NCBI GenBank assembly: GCA_018432615.1
Contig: JAHDSQ010000017.1
Coordinates: 62,001-126,000 of the forward strand
Origin: Clostridia bacterium
Lineage (GTDB): Bacteria; Bacillota; Peptococcia; DRI-13; SM3-B62
Direction of reading: 5' to 3'
DNA length: 64,000 nt
In this document: piece by piece, positions 7,961-14,414 of the stretch
Position numbering within the stretch: the first letter of the stretch is position 1
How the letters are laid out: each line of letters begins with the position of its first letter
Translations under genes and position numbers: made by a program
Notes under the pieces: generated by a model
What the model was told of the DNA's origin: nothing
What the model saw: the letters and a program-made list of their open reading frames with translations, nothing else
The model's database searches: none

Positions 7961-8185
7961 ATGGAAAATAGAAAATTCACTATAGAACAAGCAAGGATAC
8001 TAGGAGGATATAACCAAATTGAAATGGCTGAAGCACTTGGAATGACAGAAAAAACTTATATCAATTATGAAAAGTATCGTCAAGTATTCCGGATGCATGT
8101 CGGCTATTTATTTGCTGATTTAGTAGGTATGACTGTAGATGACATTATTTTTTTTGACCCTGAACTACGGAAAAAATGTAGCTAA
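7961..8185 (+). CDS. Cro-like HTH regulator
   Basis: A 74-residue XRE-type protein (ARILGGYNQIEMAEALGMTEKTYINYEK is the helix-turn-helix), transcribed divergently from the repressor, which is the place of a Cro-like regulator. The ribosome site is a strong GAGGGGGGAGG. The last codons overlap the second copy of the putative operator (8164-8181), so its 3' end doubles as a binding site. Confidence 0.8.
   Translation: MENRKFTIEQARILGGYNQIEMAEALGMTEKTYINYEKYRQVFRMHVGYLFADLVGMTVDDIIFFDPELRKKCS
8164..8181. promoter_or_regulatory. Second copy of the putative repressor operator
   Basis: An exact 18-bp copy of 7911-7928 at the end of the Cro-like gene. Two identical copies 253 bp apart, with inverted CTAC/GTAG ends, point to binding by the repressor or the Cro-like protein, possibly with looping between sites. 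Confidence 0.5.
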
Positions 8186-8230
8186 GCAGAACGAACTTCG
8201 CTGCATACATTATCCCAGGGGAGTGAGGAA

Positions 8231-8371
8231 ATGAAAACACAGGTATATACCTTGGGCAAAACAAGGGTGCAAATTTATGACGCTGCTTACAAAAACAAAA
8301 CAAAAGAAGATATAAATCAAATCCTCATAAGGTTAGCCCAAATCGTAAAAAACGAAACAGAGGAGGGATAA
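8231..8371 (+). CDS. Small phage protein of unknown function
   Basis: A 46-residue ORF that starts MKTQVYTLGKTRVQIYD and ends NETEEG, preceded by GGGGAGTGAGG. I do not recognise it. It lies in the early leftmost block of closely packed small genes, where regulators, anti-host factors and recombination directionality factors are often encoded. Confidence 0.55.
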   Translation: MKTQVYTLGKTRVQIYDAAYKNKTKEDINQILIRLAQIVKNETEEG

Positions 8372-8374
8372 CTC

Positions 8375-8542
8375 ATGCGTATCGGTAAGAAACCAACCCG
8401 CCGGCAGAAAATCATAATCTCGTCAAAGCGGCTCAACCCAAAAAATTGGCTAGTGCTACAGGACAAGCCTGATGAGCTGGTGGTGCTGCATCGGCACAGT
8501 ATCCATCCCAGGAAAATACCGAAGAAAGCGGAGGTGCGGTAA
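8375..8542 (+). CDS. DUF6906-like small phage protein
   Basis: A 55-residue basic protein starting MRIGKKPTRRQK and containing LNPKNWLVLQDKPDELVVLH. This pattern (basic start, LNP..WL, then a short strand and HRH..KIPK) fits the small DUF6906 family common in Firmicutes phages; function is unknown. It begins 4 bp after the previous stop and shares a base with the next start (TAATG), so the three are coupled. Confidence 0.65.
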   Translation: MRIGKKPTRRQKIIISSKRLNPKNWLVLQDKPDELVVLHRHSIHPRKIPKKAEVR

Positions 8543-8751
8543 TGCAAAAATACTGTGATACCAAAGGTCGGCTGATATTTGTTGGTAAAGGATTAGGGGG
8601 AGATAGCTACATGACTATGTACAAAACCGATTGGGCTGCAGCTGGCTCTCATCGACTCAAGGCAAAAGCTTTGCCGCCCCGTGAGACTGAAGCAGAAGCT
8701 CAAGCGGATCTGGATGCTTATGCAAAAGCTAAAGGTCTGGAATCGGTTTAA
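8542..8751 (+). CDS. Small phage protein of unknown function
   Basis: A 69-residue protein (MQKYCDTKGRLIFVGKG, then an Ala-rich helical C-terminus ending AKAKGLESV). No family recognised. It overlaps the previous gene by one base and stops 1 bp before the next start, so it is a member of the same polycistron. Confidence 0.6.
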   Translation: MQKYCDTKGRLIFVGKGLGGDSYMTMYKTDWAAAGSHRLKAKALPPRETEAEAQADLDAYAKAKGLESV

Positions 8752-8752
8752 C

Positions 8753-9229
8753 ATGCAAAAATATTTTGCTATCCTGCTCATACTTACAAGTTTAATAGCC
8801 CCTGGAAGCCCCATATCAAGCACACAGATGCCGAAGGAAGCAGCGCAAACACCACAGCCGGTGCAAACGCAACCGGTAATACAACAAAGCTCTATGCAAA
8901 CATACACAGTGACTGCCTATACTCTACGCCAAGAAGAGTGCGGCAAGGCTCCCGATCATCCACTATACGGAGTGACTACCAGCGGAGTCAGGGCCAAAGT
9001 AGGAGTCACGATAGCAGCCGGGCCAGACGTGCCGATGGGCGCTAAGATATATCTTCCGGAGTTGGCATGGTTAAACGGAACGGGGTTGTTTGAGGTCCAA
9101 GACCGAGGCGGGGCTATAAAGGAAGGTTGCATCGATGTGTACTTTGGGGATCCGGAAGTGGATCCGGAATGCGTTGGACAAGCCTTGGATTTTGGGAGGC
9201 AAGAATTAGAAGGGGAGGTATTGGAATGA
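8753..9229 (+). CDS. Secreted 3D-domain protein (putative cell wall-active)
   Basis: A 158-residue protein with a hydrophobic signal segment (MQKYFAILLILTSLIAPGS), a Gln/Pro/Thr-rich linker, then a 3D domain: TVTAYTLRQEECGK, GVTTSG, IAAGPDVPMGAKIYLP, FEVQDRGGAI and IDVYFGD. The three conserved Asp residues that name the domain are present. 3D domains occur in MltA-type lytic transglycosylases and Rpf/YocH-type wall proteins. It is odd to find an exported wall enzyme in the early region rather than beside the lysis genes. Its ribosome site is weak. Confidence 0.82.
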   Translation: MQKYFAILLILTSLIAPGSPISSTQMPKEAAQTPQPVQTQPVIQQSSMQTYTVTAYTLRQEECGKAPDHPLYGVTTSGVRAKVGVTIAAGPDVPMGAKIYLPELAWLNGTGLFEVQDRGGAIKEGCIDVYFGDPEVDPECVGQALDFGRQELEGEVLE

Positions 9230-9645
9230 ACTACTATATTGCAAGTAGCTTAGAAAATGCGCCAACAGTACAAAAACTAGCCGCAAAGCTAAACGCCCAG
9301 GGTTGGACGCAGACATACGACTGGACAACCCATGGCGGCGTCCAAGGCTTAAACACAGAACAAATGGCTGAGATTGCCAAAAATGAAATCCAGGGTGTCC
9401 GTGATGCCGATATTGTGATCGTATTGCTCCCCGGAGGTCGTGGTACTCACGTTGAGCTAGGAGCAGCCATTGCCATGAATAAATTGGTTTTCCTCTATGG
9501 GAAATATGAACGCGATTTTTACCGCGGCGGGGAGCTTTGTCCGTTCTATAAATACCCGGGGGTTATTGAGGCCAAAAGGGCTATTGACGAACTGCTGAAA
9601 GAAGATTGCTCAACAGAGCGGAAGGGGGTGAACATATGCGTATAG
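9226..9645 (+). CDS. Nucleoside 2-deoxyribosyltransferase-like protein
   Basis: A 139-residue Rossmann-like protein. The start MNYYIASSLENAP, the central DADIVIVLLPGGRGTHVELGAAIA and the late KLVFLYGK are the pattern of the nucleoside 2-deoxyribosyltransferase superfamily, with E in THVELG as the probable nucleophile. Such enzymes exchange bases on deoxynucleosides or hydrolyse nucleotides; phage copies may salvage or modify nucleotides. AGGGGAGG lies 7 nt before the ATG, and the gene overlaps the preceding stop. Confidence 0.75.
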   Translation: MNYYIASSLENAPTVQKLAAKLNAQGWTQTYDWTTHGGVQGLNTEQMAEIAKNEIQGVRDADIVIVLLPGGRGTHVELGAAIAMNKLVFLYGKYERDFYRGGELCPFYKYPGVIEAKRAIDELLKEDCSTERKGVNICV

Positions 9646-9761
9646 CCAACATGCTGACGTTACAGCAAGCTGAAGAATTGTATGAGCAAGGCGTAGCCGT
9701 CATTGTGAACGATGGCAAGGAAGTATTGTTTGAAAGAGAAAAAGAAAAAGCCCTTGCCTGA
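9636..9761 (+). CDS. Small phage protein of unknown function
   Basis: A 41-residue ORF (starts MRIANMLTLQQAEELYEQG, ends EKEKALA) behind GAAGGGGGTG, overlapping the end of the preceding gene by 10 bp. The amphipathic first half resembles short regulatory or antitoxin-like helices, but I assign no function. Confidence 0.5.
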   Translation: MRIANMLTLQQAEELYEQGVAVIVNDGKEVLFEREKEKALA

Positions 9762-9824
9762 GAGCAAGGACACAAGTAAAACCACTTAATCTAATTATAA
9801 CTTGTTCGGAGGTGAAAAGTAAAC

Positions 9825-10319
9825 ATGTCACTTAGCAGCACAATAAACAACACAGTAAGACAAGCCGTAAAAAAGGCTGCGATGGATATCACAAAGGATT
9901 TGGATTTGCCGCGGATTAAATCTCGCTTGGAGGATCTGCCGGGCGAGATACGCAACCAGAAAAATATTGTTCAGAATTGTAGGCAGGTCCTAAACGACTT
10001 AGCTGTTCAAAAAGAACAGGAAGAAGCTTTACTTTACTCCATGATTTCCAGCGAGATCGGCGAGAATGGTAAGACCAAATACAGCAACAAGGAAGCCAGG
10101 GACGCGGAATTGATTCAAAGGAAGCAAACTTCTCCTACCTATCAAAAAATCGAACAAAGCTGCAAAGAAGCTGAGTCAAGATTAAATAAGGAACAGTTTG
10201 TTTTGGAATCGCTTCAAGACGAATTTAGATCTCTTAGGATAGTCGCCAAGATCACGTGTAAAGAATTATCCCTACTGGGGCTAGAAAATGATGAGGAGGA
10301 TGATGTAGATGTCTACTAA
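9825..10319 (+). CDS. Coiled-coil phage protein of unknown function
   Basis: A 164-residue, highly charged protein with long heptad-like segments (about 35-75 and 100-140) and an acidic tail. It overlaps the next gene and heads the recombination block, so it may be an accessory to the SSB-like or SMC-like proteins, but this rests on position only. Confidence 0.65.
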   Translation: MSLSSTINNTVRQAVKKAAMDITKDLDLPRIKSRLEDLPGEIRNQKNIVQNCRQVLNDLAVQKEQEEALLYSMISSEIGENGKTKYSNKEARDAELIQRKQTSPTYQKIEQSCKEAESRLNKEQFVLESLQDEFRSLRIVAKITCKELSLLGLENDEEDDVDVY

Positions 10320-11040
10320 TAACGAAAAATCGTTAACCACTGTCACCGAGGAAATGTTGCCAACCCTATTAGATCAAGAACTCAATAATATGATGCAGAT
10401 GGATGGGTTTGACTATCGGCCAGGGAAAATTGGTATTATGCACCGCGAGAAAAAGTTTGTCGGTACTGATGGCCAGACCTCTAGTTCCATAAAAGGGGTA
10501 GTTGTGTATTTCCACAAGGCGCGTGGATACTGGCAGGAGGAGGGGCAGCAAATTCCCACCTGCAGCTCAATGGATGGAAAGACTGGCAGTTTGCGGCTTG
10601 ATAACGATACCACAGAGCAACGTACCTGTGTAAAATGCCCGTACAATGTTTTTGGATCCGACCCAAAAGGGGGAGCGGGGAAAGCTTGTAAAGAAATGCG
10701 CCGTCTGTTTTTGGTCGAGGAAGATTCAATTCTACCGGTAATCCTCAATATCCCGCCAACAAGCTTACGTGCCTTTGACCAATATATGAGCGGCTTGCTG
10801 AGCAAAAAGAAAGCTCCTATAGCTTATTATACGGTTTTCCGTTTGGAAGGAGCAAAAGGAGCCGGCTTTGATTACTCCAAGGTTGCTTTCGAGCTGGGCG
10901 AACAGTTGCCGCACGCCAAGATACTTGAATTGCTGCAGATGCGTGATCAGGTAGTGGCTGCCGCCGCGAAGATTGGCATTGAAGCTGATGATTATATGAA
11001 CGAAGGGGAAACCCTGAGTGACGATAAGGAAATTTACTAG
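10309..11040 (+). CDS. Putative phage ssDNA-binding protein with Cys motif
   Basis: A 243-residue protein. The middle carries a cysteine set (IPTCSSMDG, TCVKCPYN, KACKEMRRLFLV) that could bind zinc, followed by a beta-rich region with aromatic residues and an acidic C-terminus (SDDKEIY). Acidic tails are usual for single-strand binding proteins, and the gene sits directly before Rad50/Mre11-like and helicase genes. An SSB or gp2.5-like role is an inference; the family is not certain. Confidence 0.55.
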   Translation: MSTNNEKSLTTVTEEMLPTLLDQELNNMMQMDGFDYRPGKIGIMHREKKFVGTDGQTSSSIKGVVVYFHKARGYWQEEGQQIPTCSSMDGKTGSLRLDNDTTEQRTCVKCPYNVFGSDPKGGAGKACKEMRRLFLVEEDSILPVILNIPPTSLRAFDQYMSGLLSKKKAPIAYYTVFRLEGAKGAGFDYSKVAFELGEQLPHAKILELLQMRDQVVAAAAKIGIEADDYMNEGETLSDDKEIY

Positions 11041-11051
11041 GCAAATAACAG

Positions 11052-11076
11052 GCCCGGGGGAGCAATCCCCCCGGGC
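11052..11076. other. Very GC-rich intergenic hairpin
   Basis: GCCCGGGGG (11052-11060) pairs perfectly with CCCCCGGGC (11068-11076) around a 7-base loop. No T-run follows, so it is not a standard terminator. Its place between two co-directional genes suggests an RNA-stability or partial attenuation element. Confidence 0.6.
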
Positions 11077-11105
11077 AAGCCTCACAGAGAGGAGGAACAT
11101 AAATT

Positions 11106-12533
11106 TTGAACTACATTGAATCGTTAACCCTAGAAAACTTCCAGTCTCATAAAAAAACAACCATTATACCGGCCCCTTCCGGACAACTTACTGTTATTGT
11201 GGGCCCATCTGACTCAGGCAAAACGGCCATTATCCGCGGTTTAAAGCTCTTAGCGTATAACTCGCCTTCCGGAATTGACTATATCCAAGTGGGATCTCAG
11301 TCGGCAGCCGTATCTGCCATTATGGAGGACGGCACGAAGGTGTCTCGAGAACGTTCCCGGGGCGGGGTGAATCGGTACTTGCTGGGCAAACAGAAATATG
11401 AAGGTTTTGGCGTTGGGAATCCACCGTTAGAAATCCGGCAAGCTTTGGGAATCTCCCCTATTGATATCGGCGACCAAAGCTTCAACTTAAACCTTTCGGA
11501 ACAACTTGATGGCCCCTTCCTTGGCAATTCCGTGCCGGTCACAGCCAAAGCAAAGGTACTGGGCAAACTCTCCGGAGTGGAAGAGATTGATTACGCTGGA
11601 AAAACCCTAGGCACAGACATATACCGCAAGAAGCGCGACAAGGAAGGGTATGAGAACCAAGTTAGGCACCTTACAGAAGAGATAGAAGGTTATACCTACT
11701 TGGATGAGCTGGAGCCATTAATAGATCTAATTGAAAAACAGGTTGTCCGGCTAAAAGAGAAGCAGTCAAAAAAGGAAAAGCTATCTGAATTGAAATTATG
11801 CTTGGTCAGCACCCGGGCCGCTATTACCCAAGAAGAACAAAAAATAGCCAGCCTCTGCAACATCAATGACGCTTATACCACTCTCAATGGCACTGAGAGC
11901 AAGCAACAAAGATTACAGAGACTGACACGTTCAAGAAATGAACTCAACTCTATTATACCTCAAATCAGGAACTCTGAGGATATAGTAGAGGCAACAAAAG
12001 ATATTGATAGTATTGCTTTGGTTGTTTCCGCTGCTTCAGAAAAGTATAACAAGTTGACCTCGCTCAGAGCGTTGCTCGGCAATAGAAACACTTACAAGGC
12101 AGAGTTGAGCTCAATACAGGTAGTTTTGGAAGCTACTCAAGGCATATCTGAAACATTAGAAACCGTTGAAAAGCTTTACGACAAATCCGAGAAATTATAC
12201 GCACTGAAGTTAAAAAAGAAGTCGCTAGAATGGATACAGAAAGACATGTTGTACAATAACAAAGTCTTAGAGAACACACAAAACATTGATGACTTGCTTG
12301 CAAAAACAGAAGAATTAACTGCCAAAGTGTACAGAACTAGCGGATTAAAAGTCAGAAGAGATCTGTGCAAGCAAAAGAAAGACGAAATAGAGGAAGCAAC
12401 ACGTCAAATCGGTACTTTTGAAAAAACTGTCGAGAGCTTAACCAAAGACTTGACGGATCTCTTTATGGAGGCCGGGACCTGCCCGATGTGCGGTAGTGAA
12501 ATGAACCTTGAAAAATTGAAGGAGGTAATTTGA
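11106..12533 (+). CDS. Rad50/SbcC-like ATPase, N-terminal half with zinc hook
   Basis: Residues 1-160 form an SMC/Rad50 N-lobe: it starts LTLENFQSHKKTTI, carries Walker A GPSDSGKT, and has a Q-loop-type region with NLSEQLDGPFL. About 300 residues of coiled coil follow, ending in CPMCGSEM, a zinc-hook half-site. The protein stops there, and the returning coil and the second ATPase lobe are encoded by the next two genes. It is therefore a split version of T4 gp46/SbcC, working in recombination or end processing with the nuclease at 13422. The start is a TTG behind GGAGG. Confidence 0.85.
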   Translation: MNYIESLTLENFQSHKKTTIIPAPSGQLTVIVGPSDSGKTAIIRGLKLLAYNSPSGIDYIQVGSQSAAVSAIMEDGTKVSRERSRGGVNRYLLGKQKYEGFGVGNPPLEIRQALGISPIDIGDQSFNLNLSEQLDGPFLGNSVPVTAKAKVLGKLSGVEEIDYAGKTLGTDIYRKKRDKEGYENQVRHLTEEIEGYTYLDELEPLIDLIEKQVVRLKEKQSKKEKLSELKLCLVSTRAAITQEEQKIASLCNINDAYTTLNGTESKQQRLQRLTRSRNELNSIIPQIRNSEDIVEATKDIDSIALVVSAASEKYNKLTSLRALLGNRNTYKAELSSIQVVLEATQGISETLETVEKLYDKSEKLYALKLKKKSLEWIQKDMLYNNKVLENTQNIDDLLAKTEELTAKVYRTSGLKVRRDLCKQKKDEIEEATRQIGTFEKTVESLTKDLTDLFMEAGTCPMCGSEMNLEKLKEVI

Positions 12534-12785
12534 GTGAGCGAATATGCTGGTAAAATAAATAGCTTAAAAGCAGCCTTGGAAAAGGCGAAAATGGATAAAG
12601 TCAAGGCAGAGCAAAACAAGGAAAACTTGGATAAACGACTCGAGGAAATCGAGACTGAAATTAAAGCCTTGGGCGTGGATCCGGCACAGTTGGAAGAAAC
12701 GATTACCAATCTGGATACGGAGATACAGGCTGATTTATTAAGCGTTGAGCAGCTTATCCCGGCTCAATACAAGCAGGTGATATGA
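12534..12785 (+). CDS. Small coiled-coil protein of the split Rad50 operon
   Basis: An 83-residue, almost wholly helical protein (KAALEKAKMDKVKAEQNKEN, LDKRLEEIETEIKALG). GTG start directly after the previous TGA, ribosome site GAAGGAGG. By position it corresponds to part of the returning coiled coil of a normal Rad50/SbcC chain, now a separate polypeptide. Its end overlaps the start of the next gene. Confidence 0.7.
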   Translation: MSEYAGKINSLKAALEKAKMDKVKAEQNKENLDKRLEEIETEIKALGVDPAQLEETITNLDTEIQADLLSVEQLIPAQYKQVI

Positions 12786-13429
12786 TGCTGCACAACATCG
12801 AAGCGTCCCTTTCAAGGATGCAAGAAACTTATTCAGAAGGTGTCGGGGCTCGTAATAGAGCCCTGACACAAAAAGCTGAGAATGAAAGATTGTTGTCCGA
12901 AGCAATCAATCTTATCTCCACTTGGGAGCAAGTACAACTACTCCTGACCAAGACAAGCGAGTATGCCCGGCAGCAGCTCAAAGCCCGAATCGAAGAGACA
13001 GTCACAGCAGCCCTACAAGCAGTGTTTGGGGAAGAACTGCAGTTCAGAATCATCATAAAAGAGTTCCGTGATCAATCTGCGGCCGAGTGGAAGGTGGTCT
13101 CTAAATATGGAGATATGGAGATTGAAGCAGACCCTCAGGATGCCAGAGGCGGAGGGATAGTTGATATTGTATCTTTGGCACTCCGACTTGCAATGATGGA
13201 GCTGGCCCGGCCAAAGGTGACGGGCCCTGTGGTACTGGATGAACCCGGGAAAATGGTTAGCAAGGAGTATTCAGCTAACATGGGATATTTCCTCAAGCAG
13301 TATGCAGAGAAAACAGGTCGTCAAGTAATCCTGGTCAGTCACAACGAGGACCTTATAGCGGCTGCCGATGTGGTATATCGGGTAAGTAAGAATAGTTTGG
13401 GTGAAAGTGTGGTGGTATTGGATGGCTAG
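12782..13429 (+). CDS. Rad50/SbcC-like ATPase, C-terminal half
   Basis: 215 residues. A coiled-coil start is followed by the ABC-type C-lobe: signature-like DARGGGIVDIVSLALRLAMM, Walker B PVVLDEPGKMVS with the catalytic E, and the H-loop ILVSHNEDL. It has no Walker A, which is supplied by the protein at 11106. Both halves together rebuild one ATP site per dimer. It overlaps the Mre11-like gene by 8 bp. Confidence 0.85.
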   Translation: MMLHNIEASLSRMQETYSEGVGARNRALTQKAENERLLSEAINLISTWEQVQLLLTKTSEYARQQLKARIEETVTAALQAVFGEELQFRIIIKEFRDQSAAEWKVVSKYGDMEIEADPQDARGGGIVDIVSLALRLAMMELARPKVTGPVVLDEPGKMVSKEYSANMGYFLKQYAEKTGRQVILVSHNEDLIAAADVVYRVSKNSLGESVVVLDG

Positions 13430-14414
13430 ATTTGTAATCGTTGGTGACCCACAGTTCCGTGGCGTGAATCCTATCGCCAGGAAAGATGATTTCCCTTCGG
13501 CCATCCTTGCTAAGATCGATGAAGTACATCAAATTGCCAAGCGTGTTAGTGCCGATGCTATTCTACAGCCGGGAGATCTCTTTGACAGTCCGATGGTGAG
13601 CTATAGTGTATTACTGAGACTTATGGTTATGTTGCAGATGGCTCCTTGTCCGTGGATAACAATACCTGGGAACCATGATCTTTTTGGATCCAATGCAGAT
13701 ACTTATCCCCGGACACCGATGGCGGTGCTGGAACAGGCCAAAGTAATCAATGTATTAAAAAACAATTCACTATATTTCCCTATCGATATGGAAACAGGGC
13801 ATTTCACTAAAGATGCTATCACTATTACTGGCCGTGGATTCGACTGGGAAATGGACGCTAACCATAGCACATATACTGCACCAGTAAATTCCGATATTCA
13901 TATGGTCCATGGAATGTTAGTACAAGAACCCCTGCCGATTGCTGCGAAGCATACCCTTATCAAGGATGTGCAAACTCCAGCCCGTGTCACCATTTGCGGC
14001 CATGATCACCTGGGCTTCGGAATCATTCGCCGCCCGGACGGCAAGATATTCATCAACCCCGGAGCACTCTGTCGCGAAACGGCCCACACTGCAGAAATGG
14101 AACGGCAAGTCCAGGTAGCTATACTGGATATAACCAAGGATAAAGATGAATCCTGGTTGGAACCAATCACTTGCGCAAGACCGGCAGAAGAAGTCCTCTC
14201 TCGGGAGCATATTGAAGCCCAGTCATTACGCAAGGAGCGAATGGACTATTTCCTGACCCTTTTGGGGCAAGAAAGCGAAAGCAAGTTCCTTGAGGTACGG
14301 GAAATCATTGATGGCATAGCAAGCAAAGAAGCCTTGCCGGCAACGATCAAAGATGAAGCCATGAAACGGATTGCCGCGGCACGTGAAGAATTGGCAAGGA
14401 GGGGTGTCGCATGA
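13422..14414 (+). CDS. Mre11/SbcD-like metallophosphoesterase
   Basis: A 330-residue nuclease of the calcineurin-like fold. Metal-binding motifs are in order: GDPQF, QPGDLFDS, IPGNHD, MVHGM and CGHDHLG. It is the expected partner of the Rad50-like halves upstream, corresponding to phage T4 gp47. A GTG at 13401 is possible, but the ATG at 13422 restores the family start (ARFVIVGDPQF). It overlaps the helicase gene by 4 bp. Confidence 0.88.
   Translation: MARFVIVGDPQFRGVNPIARKDDFPSAILAKIDEVHQIAKRVSADAILQPGDLFDSPMVSYSVLLRLMVMLQMAPCPWITIPGNHDLFGSNADTYPRTPMAVLEQAKVINVLKNNSLYFPIDMETGHFTKDAITITGRGFDWEMDANHSTYTAPVNSDIHMVHGMLVQEPLPIAAKHTLIKDVQTPARVTICGHDHLGFGIIRRPDGKIFINPGALCRETAHTAEMERQVQVAILDITKDKDESWLEPITCARPAEEVLSREHIEAQSLRKERMDYFLTLLGQESESKFLEVREIIDGIASKEALPATIKDEAMKRIAAAREELARRGVA

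Noticed and set aside
7787-7990. N-terminal extension of the repressor with hydrophobic residues
   Set aside because: This stretch holds the divergent promoters and operators; the TTG at 7786 has a proper ribosome site and gives the normal HTH-S24 length.
9752-9770. Hairpin CCTTGC...GCAAGG as a terminator after the 41-residue ORF
   Set aside because: Short stem and no T-run.
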